A stretch of DNA of 64,000 nt. It comes from Haloferax sp. Atlit-12N. Its GTDB lineage: Archaea; Halobacteriota; Halobacteria; Halobacteriales; Haloferacaceae. Below the pieces are notes generated by a model. The model saw nothing but the letters and a program-made list of their open reading frames with translations, did no database searches and was not told the DNA's origin. Below are positions 26,232 through 34,060 of the stretch, piece by piece. Each line of letters begins with the position of its first letter. The first letter of the stretch is position 1. Location: contig NZ_PSYW01000001.1 in assembly GCF_003383095.1 (NCBI RefSeq), positions 744,001 through 808,000 of the forward strand, given 5' to 3'. Made by a program: the position numbers and the translations under genes.

Positions 26232-27212
26232 CTACTCGCGGCGGCGCGGGAACCACTCGTCGCAGGCTTCCATGTCCTGCATCATCTCGTCGTGGGCCGC
26301 GCAGTAGGGCTTGAGTCCATCCGAGGTGCGGACGTACTCGAAGTACGTGCAGTTGCCGCAGTAGCGGTCGCCGACCATGGCGTTCGCCGGGCGGTCGGCG
26401 GCGGGGTGGTCGGCCGCGCCCGCCGGTGAGCGCGCGGAATCGCTCGACTGAACGGTGTCGACGCCGGAGCGACCCGTCGCCGCGGTGTCGGCAGTGTTCG
26501 ACCCGTCCGACGACGCCGAGGCCGAGGGTTCGACGTCGAGCGGGGTGATGTCCTGCGTCGACGCGCCGCCGTCGGTCGCGCCGGCGTTCGGGTCGGGTCC
26601 GGCGGGCGACTGGTTCGTCTGCGTCTGCACGTCGCCGTCGGGCGTACCGCCGAGGAAACCGATTCCGCCGAGGCCGCCGCCGGATTTCTCGACTTCGACG
26701 ACGCGGGTTTCGCCCTTCTTCGTCACCTGAACCGTGGCCGTGCCGCCGGGGTCGTTCCGCGTCTTGAAGTTGGCGACGCCGACGAACAGACACCAAAACG
26801 TCGTGACCGTGCCGAAGAAGTAGACGCCGACGGTTTCGAGGGTGAGGTCGGGAAGGCCGGCCCCGCAGGTCGCGCCGGTCCACTGACACGGGTAGGCGTG
26901 CGAGAAGAGCGCAACGCCGAGAACGGCGATGCTCGCTCCGATGAGCGACGCGGCGCGGGTTCGACGGCTCGCGGGGAGGACCGCGAGGACGCCGAGGAAG
27001 ACGGCGGGGACGCCGATGCCTCCGAGGATGCCCCCGAGTTCGCGCGCTTCGCCGAGGGTCGCCCCGCCGGACGTGTACACGTCGGTCGTCGCGACGACGA
27101 TGCCCGCGACGACGAGCAACACGCCGAGGAGGAACCCCCCGAAGCCCAGGGACAGCCGTCGGAGACTCGGCCCGCCCCGGCCGCCGTGGTACGCCTCCGA
27201 AAGACTGGTCAT
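26232..27212 (-). CDS. Membrane protein with four helices and a C-terminal cysteine-rich zinc-like tail
   Basis: The 326-residue protein has hydrophobic segments at about 21-41, 64-81, 88-105 and 127-147, a long acidic, serine- and glycine-rich linker (about 170-285), and a compact tail with CGNC-x13-C-x13-C (from YCGNCTYFEYVRTSDG to ACDEWFPRRR). That tail resembles a small zinc-binding module on the cytoplasmic side. Function unknown. A CGTTTTAGG element about 27 bases upstream suggests a leaderless transcript. It is divergent from the gene at 27384. Confidence 0.75.
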   Translation of the reverse strand: MTSLSEAYHGGRGGPSLRRLSLGFGGFLLGVLLVVAGIVVATTDVYTSGGATLGEARELGGILGGIGVPAVFLGVLAVLPASRRTRAASLIGASIAVLGVALFSHAYPCQWTGATCGAGLPDLTLETVGVYFFGTVTTFWCLFVGVANFKTRNDPGGTATVQVTKKGETRVVEVEKSGGGLGGIGFLGGTPDGDVQTQTNQSPAGPDPNAGATDGGASTQDITPLDVEPSASASSDGSNTADTAATGRSGVDTVQSSDSARSPAGAADHPAADRPANAMVGDRYCGNCTYFEYVRTSDGLKPYCAAHDEMMQDMEACDEWFPRRRE

Positions 27213-27383
27213 GGCCCCGACTACGAAAGCAGCCCCTAAAACGATGCGTCAGACGATTATCTGTTTCTCGACACGTCGCGGGCTATCGATATCCCCATAT
27301 CACCCGCCGGACGCGTCGCCGGCCCGTCATCGTCGCATGCGAATCTCGAAGGGATTATCATGCGCGGTGGTTAACCCTCGCGC

Positions 27384-27665
27384 ATGGCTGACGAGGAAGC
27401 AGACGAGGCACCCGCCGTCGAACTCGGTACGGGCGCGTCCGTCGAAGGTGCGCCGCTCGCGCGCGTCGCCTCCCGACTGACGTGGCCGCAAGAAAAGAGC
27501 AGCATCCTGAACAAAGAAGGCGACGCGGTCATCCGCACGCCCGACGGTCCCCAGAGCCTCGAAGACGTGCTCGCCGAGGCCGACGAAACCTACTTCGAGA
27601 CGCGACAGACCTTCGTCGACGACGTGCTCGACATCGTCGGCCGCGACCCGGTCCAGACGGAATAA
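27384..27665 (+). CDS. Small conserved haloarchaeal protein
   Basis: The 93-residue acidic protein has a conserved core RLTWPQEKSSILNKEGDAVIRTPDG and a helical tail (LEDVLAEADETYFETRQTFVDDVLDIVG). It has no cysteines and no membrane segment. The core reads like a wing or beta-hairpin after a helix, but I cannot assign a fold. The next gene starts two bases after its stop and may be co-transcribed. I believe it belongs to DUF5789; not checked. Confidence 0.75.
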   Translation: MADEEADEAPAVELGTGASVEGAPLARVASRLTWPQEKSSILNKEGDAVIRTPDGPQSLEDVLAEADETYFETRQTFVDDVLDIVGRDPVQTE

Positions 27666-27667
27666 CG

Positions 27668-28339
27668 GTGTTGCGCCGCCGGCTCGCCCGCCTCCCGTGG
27701 CTCTACCGCGCCCTCATCGTCGGGGGCGTCGTCGGGGCCGCGTGGAGTCTCTGGCCGCTTCCCGCCGGCGACCTCACCTACCGCGTGGTCCACGACGCCC
27801 TCCTGTTCATCCTCGTACCCGGAGCGCTCGCGCTCGCCCACGGTCGCAACCTCGGCTGGAACGTCGACCGGGCGGCGCTCCGCAACACGGTTCTCCTCGC
27901 GCTGTTCGTCCTCCCCTTCTACCTCGTCGGGTCGAGCCTGCCGTCGATTCGGACGTACTACCCGATGTGGCACACCTCGACCGCCCTCGCGGACTTCCTC
28001 CCGCACGCCGCTCAGCAGTTGCTCGTCGTCGTCGCGGCCGAGACGTACTACCGCGGCCTGCTCTGCGTCGGCGTCCGCGAAATCGGTCGGAAGAGCGCCC
28101 TCATCAGCCCGGTGCTCTACGCGTTTCACCACGTCGGCAAACCCCCGATAGAGATTCTCCTGTCGGCCCCGACGGACGTGCTGTTCGGCCTCGTCGACTA
28201 CGAGAGCGACTCGATTCTCCCCTCCATCGTCGCCCACGGCGGCGGGCTCATCCTCTTGGACTGGCTCGTGCTCCATCCGCCGCTGTTCCCGCCCGAGCAG
28301 GTCGCTTCGGCGCTCCAGTGGCTCCCGATTCCGCTATGA
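27668..28339 (+). CDS. CPBP-family intramembrane metalloprotease (CAAX-like)
   Basis: Starting at the GTG gives 223 residues. The CPBP/ABI motifs are ETYYRGLL (about 114-121, the EExxxR glutamate pair reduced to ExxYR) and FHHVGKPP (about 141-148), with five or six hydrophobic helices. Active members of the family cleave substrates within the membrane, CAAX processing or bacteriocin immunity being examples. The second motif's histidines are retained, so the protein may be active. It overlaps the next gene's start by four bases. A frame reaching back to 27482 would overlap the small gene upstream and is not used. Confidence 0.8.
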   Translation: MLRRRLARLPWLYRALIVGGVVGAAWSLWPLPAGDLTYRVVHDALLFILVPGALALAHGRNLGWNVDRAALRNTVLLALFVLPFYLVGSSLPSIRTYYPMWHTSTALADFLPHAAQQLLVVVAAETYYRGLLCVGVREIGRKSALISPVLYAFHHVGKPPIEILLSAPTDVLFGLVDYESDSILPSIVAHGGGLILLDWLVLHPPLFPPEQVASALQWLPIPL

Positions 28340-28989
28340 GCGACGGCGACGACCGCAAGGACGGGTCCGCGGCCGAGGACGACGAGCCGTATCCGTCGCT
28401 CGGCCTCGCCCGCGGCACCGTCGAACTCGACGCGCACGACCCGCGCTGGCGCGAGGCATACGAGCGCGAGGTCGAGCGCCTACGACCGCGACTCGACAGC
28501 GACGACGCCGGCAGTAGTGGTGGCGACGCCGGCAGTAGTGGTGGTAACGCCGACGGCGTCCGGTTCGAACACGTCGGGAGCACCGCGGTTCCGGGACTGG
28601 CCGCGAAACCTATCGTCGACCTGCTCGTCCTCGTCTCCGACCTCAATGACGCCGGCGGCGTCGCGCGGGCGCTCGAAGCCGCGGGCTACGAGGAACGACC
28701 CGACGACGACGTTCCAGACCGCCGGTTTTTCGTCCGCGGCCCGCCCGAACGCCGAACCCACTACCTCTCTCTGACCGAGGTCGGGAGCGACTGCCACCGC
28801 GAGCAGGTCGCCTTCCGCGACGCCCTCCGCGCGGACGACGACCTCGCGGCCGAGTACGAGCGACGCAAGCGCAGACTCGCCGCGGCGCATTCGGACGAGC
28901 GGAGTCAGTACACGAACGCGAAGGCGTCGTTCGTCGAATCCGTGCTCGACGACGCCGCGTCGTGGGAAGTCGGCGACTCGCTCGTGTAG
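28336..28989 (+). CDS. GrpB/UPF0157 nucleotidyltransferase-fold protein
   Basis: The 217-residue protein carries the GrpB signature FEHVGSTAVPGLAAKPIVDLLVLV (about 75-98) and a late YLSLTEVGSDCHREQVAFRD. GrpB proteins have a polymerase-beta-like nucleotidyltransferase fold; one was linked to dephospho-CoA kinase, but activity is mostly untested. An N-terminal acidic extension of about 70 residues includes a short duplicated DAGSSGG linker. It overlaps the upstream CPBP gene (ATGA), so coupled translation is likely. Confidence 0.8.
   Translation: MSDGDDRKDGSAAEDDEPYPSLGLARGTVELDAHDPRWREAYEREVERLRPRLDSDDAGSSGGDAGSSGGNADGVRFEHVGSTAVPGLAAKPIVDLLVLVSDLNDAGGVARALEAAGYEERPDDDVPDRRFFVRGPPERRTHYLSLTEVGSDCHREQVAFRDALRADDDLAAEYERRKRRLAAAHSDERSQYTNAKASFVESVLDDAASWEVGDSLV
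28504..28545 (+). repeat. Tandem 21-base duplication inside the GrpB gene
   Basis: Two copies of a 21-base unit (GACGCCGGCAGTAGTGG and four more bases) differ only in the last base. They encode DAGSSGG twice in a flexible loop. It is a recent slippage-type duplication that keeps the frame. Confidence 0.85.
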
Positions 28990-29012
28990 GTCGAGCACAC
29001 TACCATAGCTTT

Positions 29013-29025
29013 TCCCCGCCGGGGA
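29013..29025 (+). promoter_or_regulatory. Palindrome just after the TATA box of the DUF302 gene
   Basis: TCCCCG-c-CGGGGA is a perfect 6-1-6 palindrome directly downstream of AGCTTTT (29008-29014), which lies about 27 bases before the ATG at 29040. It occupies the region of the predicted transcription start. It could be an operator or simply GC-rich sequence. Confidence 0.4.
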
Positions 29026-29039
29026 GTCAAGGGTGGGTC

Positions 29040-29495
29040 ATGGCACTCCCAATCGACCCCAGCGCCATCAAACCGGAAGACATCGGCGAGGAACGCGTCG
29101 TCCTCGAGATGGAACACGAGGCGGCAATCGAGCGCGTCCGCGAGGCGTTCACCGACGCCGGGTTCGGTGTTGCCACCGAATTTTCGCCCTCCGAGATGCT
29201 CAACGAGAAGGTCGACGCCGGCCGCGACCCCTACTACGTCCTCGGCGCGTGTAACCCGAACATGGCGGACCGCGCGCTCGACGCCACCGACAAGAAGATG
29301 GGCGGGCTCTTCCCGTGCAACGTGGTCATCTGGGAGGAAGAACCGGGCAAGCAGGTCGTCTACCACCTGAGCATCATGCGCGTCGCCCGACTCATCGGCA
29401 TCGCGCCCGACAACGACGAGATGGCCGACATCATCGCCGACACGGGCGAACTCGTCGAACAGGCGCTCGCCAACCTCGACGCGGCCGAGGCATAA
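29040..29495 (+). CDS. DUF302-family protein
   Basis: The 151-residue protein has the DUF302 shape: an N-terminal EAAIERVREAFTDAGFGVATEF, the YYVLGACNPNMADRALDATDKKMGGLFPCNVVIWEE core and a C-terminal helix. DUF302 proteins are small alpha/beta-fold proteins. Some are near heavy-metal or redox genes, but none has a clear enzyme function known to me. Both cysteines (GACNP, FPCNV) are conserved in many members and could bind metal or be redox-active. The length is normal. It is cytosolic and monocistronic. Confidence 0.85.
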   Translation: MALPIDPSAIKPEDIGEERVVLEMEHEAAIERVREAFTDAGFGVATEFSPSEMLNEKVDAGRDPYYVLGACNPNMADRALDATDKKMGGLFPCNVVIWEEEPGKQVVYHLSIMRVARLIGIAPDNDEMADIIADTGELVEQALANLDAAEA

Positions 29496-29528
29496 TCGAG
29501 GCCACCGAGCGGACGCAGCCGTCTCGAC

Positions 29529-29702
29529 TTACAACCCGTCTCGCGCGTCCACCGCGTCCGCGATGCGCTTGACGTCGCCGCGAATCTTGTACAGCAGGTA
29601 GAGCGCGACGAGCGCCGCGACCACGGGGAGGAGCGCGAAGATGCCGTAGATGAGGATGATGATGAGCAGTTCGGGACCGCCGGGGACCTGTAACGGGACC
29701 AT
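29529..29702 (-). CDS. 57-residue single-helix membrane micro-protein
   Basis: An ATG frame gives MVPLQVPGGPELL, followed by a hydrophobic helix of about 20 residues (IIILIYGIFALLPVVAALVAL) and a basic-acidic cytoplasmic tail YKIRGDVKRIADAVDARDGL. The VPLQVPGGPELL start and single helix are a pattern I recall in several haloarchaeal proteomes. It lies between convergent-ended neighbours and downstream of nreA in the same direction, with a 35-base gap that may contain a promoter. It may stabilise a membrane complex; function unknown. Confidence 0.75.
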   Translation of the reverse strand: MVPLQVPGGPELLIIILIYGIFALLPVVAALVALYLLYKIRGDVKRIADAVDARDGL

Positions 29703-29737
29703 GCGGGAACGTATTATCCGACTGTCAAAATAGTTGC

Positions 29738-31000
29738 TCAGGCGAAGTCGAAGATGTCGGTCTGGAGGCCCGCGGCCATCGTGGACTTCCGCCGGAGGTC
29801 CGCGAGCGAGACGGGGAGGTACTCCGTCACGTCGCGGACGGCGTCGCCGAACGTCTCAGCGTCGGCCATCTCGCCCTCAAAGGCGTGGCGGATGGACTCG
29901 CGAATCTGCCAGACACCGACGGGTCCCCAGTAGTCGTCGGAGACGTGTCTGATGACGAGCGCCTTCGCCTGTCGGCCGCGCTCTTGGAGGTGTTCGAGGA
30001 CGCCGAGTCGGGAGGCGTGGTACGCGCCGGCCGTCTCGTTCACGTAGCCGGACCGGCCCTCGTAGCCCTCGCGGTCGGCCGCGAGGTACATCCCCGCCTC
30101 GGGGTCGGGGTTCCAGACGCTCCCCGGCGCTTTCAGCTCTATCAGTTCGAACTCCCACCGCCCCGGCGCGAGGATGACCCAGAAGGCGTTGCCGATGAAC
30201 TCGTTGCGGTAGATTTCGACGCCGTCGATGCTGTCGGCGTGCTTGACCTGTCCGCGGAGATACTGGCCGAGCGTGTCGTCGACGGCGGTGATGGACCACC
30301 GCGTCGGGACGAGTCGGCGCTGTTCGGTCTGGCCGAGCGCGCCCGCAGAGAGGATGGTGTTGATGTCGTACACGTCGAAGCCGCGGCGGTAGAGATACGT
30401 CATCGCGCCCTCGGCGTTCCAGTCGTCGTCTTCGAGCGTCTTTTTGACCAGTTTGGGGACGTGCGGGTTCTCCGCGAGGTCGGCCGACCGGGCGCGGGCC
30501 CGCGGGCCGACGGGGGTCGCCACGTCGTCGGCGCTGGCGTCGAGGTCGAGCGACGGCTTCCCGTCGAGGCCGATTTCGACCGTCACGGGGCGGTCGGCGA
30601 TGGCGACCTCGCGTTGCGTCCCGAGGAAGCCGTCCCACGAGTCGGCGACGTTCGTCACCTTCGTCCCGCGATTTGAGTTCAGAAGCGAAGTGCGCCGCTG
30701 GAACACGTCGTCGATGCTCACGCCCTCGTCGTACCACGCGGCGCTCGTCTCGAACGAGGCGGCGTCCTCGTCGTGGCCGACCGGCGAGAGAATGCCCGTC
30801 GAGACGTTCGGGTAGTTCGACCGGCCGACGAAGATAGACGGGGAGACGCCGCCGTACAGCGAGTCTCCCTGCACTGTCTCCTCGAACCGGTCTTGGAACG
30901 TCTCGAGGTGGTCGAGGATGCCGTAGGACTTCTCCTCGGCGAGTCGCCGCCGCTCGGCGCGCTCGTCCCGCTCGATGTCCATGTACTCGTCGAGCCGCAT
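29738..31000 (-). CDS. nreA: NreA archaeal DNA-repair protein with PCNA-binding tail
   Basis: The 420-residue protein matches archaeal NreA: the N-terminal YGGVSPSIFVGRSNYPNVSTGIL (about 49-71), KVTNVADSWDGFLG, RGQVKHADSIDGVEIYRNEFIGNAFWVILAPGRWEFELIE and a late YWGPVGVWQIRE. The C-terminus QTDIFDFA is a PIP-box-like motif (Q-x-x-I-x-x-F-x), through which Haloferax NreA binds the sliding clamp PCNA. NreA is needed for resistance to DNA-damaging agents such as mitomycin C, with no enzymatic activity defined. It precedes the TFB gene, 85 bases away in the same direction but upstream of it in sequence order. Confidence 0.9.
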   Translation of the reverse strand: MRLDEYMDIERDERAERRRLAEEKSYGILDHLETFQDRFEETVQGDSLYGGVSPSIFVGRSNYPNVSTGILSPVGHDEDAASFETSAAWYDEGVSIDDVFQRRTSLLNSNRGTKVTNVADSWDGFLGTQREVAIADRPVTVEIGLDGKPSLDLDASADDVATPVGPRARARSADLAENPHVPKLVKKTLEDDDWNAEGAMTYLYRRGFDVYDINTILSAGALGQTEQRRLVPTRWSITAVDDTLGQYLRGQVKHADSIDGVEIYRNEFIGNAFWVILAPGRWEFELIELKAPGSVWNPDPEAGMYLAADREGYEGRSGYVNETAGAYHASRLGVLEHLQERGRQAKALVIRHVSDDYWGPVGVWQIRESIRHAFEGEMADAETFGDAVRDVTEYLPVSLADLRRKSTMAAGLQTDIFDFA

Positions 31001-31084
31001 TCACCGGATGTGGGTCGCCCGCGGGTATGAACCTTCGGCGACGCGACCGGGGTCAGAAAGAGATGCGAATCGCGCGGGCGGGGC

Positions 31085-32065
31085 TCAGGTGTGGATGCCC
31101 ATCGCTTCGATCTGCTCTTGGTAGCGGTTCCGGATGGTGACTTCCGTCACCTGCGCGACCTCGGCGACCTCGCGTTGGGTCTTCTTCTCGTTGCAGAGAA
31201 GCGACGCGGCGTAGATTGCGGCGGCCGCGAAGCCGGTCGGCGACTTCCCGGAGAGAAGCCCCTGTTCCGCGGTCGTCTCGATAATCTCGTTCGCCTTCGA
31301 CTGGACCTCCTTCGAGAGGTCGAGTTCGGACGAAAAGCGCGGGACGTACTTCTTGGGGTCTACCGGCCGCATCTCCAGGCCGAGTTCCTGCGAGATGTAG
31401 CGGTACGTGCGCCCGATCTCCTTTCGCTCGACGCGCGACACCTCGGAGATCTCTTCGAGCGAGCGCGGAATTCCCTCCTTCCGACAGGCGGCGTAGAGCG
31501 CCGAGGTGGCGACGCCCTCGATGGAGCGCCCGCGAATCAGGTCCTCGCTGAGCGCCCGGCGGTAGATGACCGAGGCGACTTCGCGGACCGACCGCGGGAC
31601 GCCGAGCGCCGACGCCATGCGGTCGATTTCGCTGAGCGCGAACTGCAGGTTGCGCTCGCCGGCGTCCTTCGTCCGAATGCGCTCTTGCCACTTGCGCAGG
31701 CGGTGCATCTGCGACCGCTTCTTGGAGGAGATAGAGCGGCCGTAGGCGTCTTTGTCCTTCCAGTCGATGGTCGTCGTCAGCCCCTTGTCGTGCATCGTCT
31801 GCGTGGTCGGCGCGCCCACGCGAGACTTCGACTGCCGCTCGGAGTGGTTGAACGCCCGCCACTCCGGGCCGGGGTCGATGCGCTCTTCTTCGATGATGAT
31901 GCCGGTCTCTTCGTGAATCAACTCGCCGTCGCCGGTCCGAACGACTTCCTCGGGGTCGAGGTTGTCGAGGTCCAACTCCTCTTCAGATGTCTCGTCGTCC
32001 TGTGACTCGTCTCCCCATCGAGTCCGGTCGTGCTCACGCTCCCGCTGGCGGGTAGGCCGTTTCAT
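31085..32065 (-). CDS. tfb: TFB (TFIIB-like) transcription factor lacking zinc-ribbon cysteines
   Basis: The ATG at 32065 gives 326 residues. The two cyclin folds (about 130-220 and 225-320) are intact: [49 protein letters not shown], and [41 protein letters not shown]. The B-reader/linker region [21 protein letters not shown] also matches. But residues 37-61 ([25 protein letters not shown]), where TFB normally has CPEC and CxxC, contain no cysteine, so no zinc can bind. The protein should still bind TBP-DNA and BRE. How it recruits RNA polymerase without the ribbon is unclear. The head (residues 1-36) is charged. Confidence 0.88.
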   Translation of the reverse strand: MKRPTRQREREHDRTRWGDESQDDETSEEELDLDNLDPEEVVRTGDGELIHEETGIIIEEERIDPGPEWRAFNHSERQSKSRVGAPTTQTMHDKGLTTTIDWKDKDAYGRSISSKKRSQMHRLRKWQERIRTKDAGERNLQFALSEIDRMASALGVPRSVREVASVIYRRALSEDLIRGRSIEGVATSALYAACRKEGIPRSLEEISEVSRVERKEIGRTYRYISQELGLEMRPVDPKKYVPRFSSELDLSKEVQSKANEIIETTAEQGLLSGKSPTGFAAAAIYAASLLCNEKKTQREVAEVAQVTEVTIRNRYQEQIEAMGIHT

Positions 32066-32183
32066 CGCATTTATATATTGTCTATTTCCTTGCACTTCAA
32101 CCTTTGCCGGGGTTCGTCGGAGTGTCGCTGCGCTCTCAGCGACGAACGGAGCGCCTTTACCGAATCACCGGTGAGATGACGGT

Positions 32184-32777
32184 ATGCCGACCGTCGAGTG
32201 CGACCCCGATGAAGCCCGAGGACGACTCGAAGCCGCGGGCGTGTCCGTCTCGCCCGGAAACACCGACCACGAGCGGTGGCGCGCCGAACGCGGCGACGCC
32301 AGCGCCGTCGCCTACGACGGGAAAGTCGTCGTACAGGGGTCGCGGCCGACGGACCTGCTCGCGCTCATCCAGCCGAAAGGCGGCCGCGCGCACGTCTACT
32401 TCGACGGCGCGAGCCGCGGGAACCCCGGCCCCGCGGCCATCGGGTGGGCTATCGTGACCAGCAACGGTATCGTCGCCGAGGGCTCGAAGCGAATCGGCGA
32501 GACGACCAACAACCGCGCGGAGTACGAGGCGCTCGTGGAGGCGCTGTCGGTCGCCGAGGAGTACGGTTACGACGAGGTCGACGTGCGCGGCGACTCCCAA
32601 CTGGTCGTCAAGCAGGTCCGCGGCGAGTGGAACACGAACGACCCCGGTCTCAAAGAGCGCCGCGTGAAGGCTCGAGAGCTGCTGTCGGCGTTCGACCGCT
32701 GGTCGCTGGAGCACGTACCGCGAGAGATAAACGACCGCGCCGACTCCCTAGCCAACGAGGCCCTCGACCATGCCTGA
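32184..32777 (+). CDS. rnhA: Ribonuclease HI
   Basis: The 197-residue protein has a family-typical catalytic set: D74 (VYFDGASRGNPG), E113 (NNRAEYEALVEAL), D137 (VRGDSQLVVKQ) and D187 (INDRADSLANEA). It cleaves RNA of RNA-DNA hybrids, removing primers or R-loops. An N-terminal extension of about 66 residues (CDPDEARGRLEAAGVSVSPGNTDHERWRAERG) is not part of the core RNase H fold and may bind substrate. The last codons overlap the start of the following gene. A GCCTTTACC element about 27 bases upstream suggests a leaderless transcript. Confidence 0.92.
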   Translation: MPTVECDPDEARGRLEAAGVSVSPGNTDHERWRAERGDASAVAYDGKVVVQGSRPTDLLALIQPKGGRAHVYFDGASRGNPGPAAIGWAIVTSNGIVAEGSKRIGETTNNRAEYEALVEALSVAEEYGYDEVDVRGDSQLVVKQVRGEWNTNDPGLKERRVKARELLSAFDRWSLEHVPREINDRADSLANEALDHA

Positions 32778-33330
32778 GTCAGAACTCCCCGAAGACGTGC
32801 TCGCCGAGGCCGAACGGCTGACGCGACTGGCCCGCGACGCCGTGGACCCCGACGAGGCCGCGACGTACCGGTCCGTCCGCGACGACCTCGTCGGCGAGTA
32901 CGAGTTCCGCGCGCGACACCGCGAGGAAGACGACGTGTTAGCGCTCCACCCCGACGAGTGGGTCGACGACGACGGAATCGTCGACCCGACGGAGATAGAG
33001 GACGTGGACCGCGGAATCGAGCGGCCGCTGTCGGGGACCGGCGAGGACCACGAGTGGAGCGCGGTCGAAGAGCACAACGCGGCGTGCGTCGCGACCGTCG
33101 CCGAGGAACACGGCGCGGACCACGCGGCGAATGCGCGGGCGTTCGCGGACTTCCTCGGAAATCACTACGTTCGGCGAATCGAGACAGCCGGTGCTCCCGA
33201 AGTGCGCGAGTTCGTCGAAGAATATTATCCACGCAACGCGTGGCCGACCGCTGAACAGCAGTCGTTGTTGCCGGAGTCGCTCGAGTTGCTCTTCGACGCC
33301 GCAGACGCCGAAGTGCCCGAATACAACTGA
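32770..33330 (+). CDS. RNase HI operon protein, haloarchaeal conserved
   Basis: The 186-residue highly acidic protein starts MPESELPEDVLAEAERLTRLARDAVDPDEAATYRSVRDD. Helical pairs around residues 9-45 and 95-150 suggest an all-alpha soluble fold. There is no catalytic motif, cysteine cluster or membrane segment. The gene begins inside the rnhA coding sequence (eight-base overlap), the arrangement in which homologues are usually named rnhA operon protein. A role with RNase HI is an inference from this conserved coupling. Confidence 0.75.
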   Translation: MPESELPEDVLAEAERLTRLARDAVDPDEAATYRSVRDDLVGEYEFRARHREEDDVLALHPDEWVDDDGIVDPTEIEDVDRGIERPLSGTGEDHEWSAVEEHNAACVATVAEEHGADHAANARAFADFLGNHYVRRIETAGAPEVREFVEEYYPRNAWPTAEQQSLLPESLELLFDAADAEVPEYN

Positions 33331-33365
33331 GCGAACCCCGCGGTTCGTGCGGTGTGTTCAGCCGA

Positions 33366-33725
33366 TTACAGCTTGCCTTCGACGAGCTCCGAGACCATCT
33401 CGGCGCGCTCGTCGTCGGTGACGAACTTCGAGAGCATCCAGTCGAAGCGGTCGAGGACCGCCTGGAGGCCGTCGTCGGTCAGTTCGTACTGGTTCGTCCG
33501 CTTGTCGAGTTCGCTCTTTTCCACCAGACCCATCTCGACGAGGTCGTCGAGGTTGGGGTACAGACGCCCGTGGTTGACCTCGGTGTCGTAGTACGATTCG
33601 AGGTGACGCTTGATAGCCAGGCCGTACATCGGCTCCTCGGCGAGAATGACGAGGATGTTCTGTTGGAACGCGGTGAGGTCCCGAGCCGCACCGGATTTGT
33701 TGCCAATTGTTTGTGCCTCTGACAT
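33366..33725 (-). CDS. PadR-family transcriptional regulator
   Basis: The 119-residue protein is a classic PadR winged helix: DLTAFQQNILVILAEEPMYGLAIKRHLESYYDTEVNHGRLYPNLDDLVEMGLVEKSELDKRTNQYELTDDG, with the wing and the RLYPNLDDL recognition-helix region. A C-terminal helix (about 95-119) should form the dimer. PadR proteins are ligand- or stress-responsive repressors binding inverted repeats. An inverted repeat overlaps this gene's own start codon and lies below its TATA box, which is consistent with autoregulation. The flanking pyrophosphatase and rnhA genes are not obvious targets. Confidence 0.88.
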   Translation of the reverse strand: MSEAQTIGNKSGAARDLTAFQQNILVILAEEPMYGLAIKRHLESYYDTEVNHGRLYPNLDDLVEMGLVEKSELDKRTNQYELTDDGLQAVLDRFDWMLSKFVTDDERAEMVSELVEGKL

Positions 33726-33757
33726 GCATATGGAAATGTCACCTTCCTATTTAAACT
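33720..33757 (-). promoter_or_regulatory. padR promoter with inverted repeat over the start codon
   Basis: TATTTAAAC (33749-33757) reads GTTTAAATA on the minus strand, 27 bases before the ATG at 33725. TGACAT-10-ATGTCA (33720-33725 and 33736-33741) covers the start codon and the leader region. ACAT/ATGT half sites are typical of PadR operators, so this is a probable autoregulatory site. Confidence 0.6.
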
Positions 33758-34060
33758 TTGTCAACGAGCAGTCTGTTTCGCCGTCGTATGGAGACCCATT
33801 ATTCAAAGAAATTGGGGCGGAGCGCACACGAGTGCCGGGTATTGCACAGAGTCGGGCCACGGCGACAAACGGGAGACGACACAGAGTTGCCGAGCGGGCA
33901 TACCCGGGGAATATCTCAAACGCATAGGAGTAGCGTCGTGGGATTCTGTGGGGAATACCTCTACATGTGGAGGGGTTCGAAGCGGCCGACGGAACCCGGA
34001 TGACAGCCAGACGAGACCAATCCCGAAAGGACTTTTGCCCGCATCGAGGATGGGTTCGGT
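33758..34060. other. Non-coding region between padR and ppa
   Basis: About 300 bases without a supported gene. It is AT-richer than its surroundings (an ATTATTCAAAGAAATT tract at 33799-33814) and contains CCTCtACATGTgGAGG at 33958-33973, a 16-base palindrome with one mismatched pair. A GACTTTTGC element near 34030-34038 is the likely ppa promoter. A small RNA could be hidden here, but no structure or promoter shows one clearly. Confidence 0.45.

Noticed and set aside
33758-34060. Small gene or CRISPR-like repeat in the padR-ppa gap
   Set aside because: No frame with a promoter and composition typical of this genome, and no repeated spacers.
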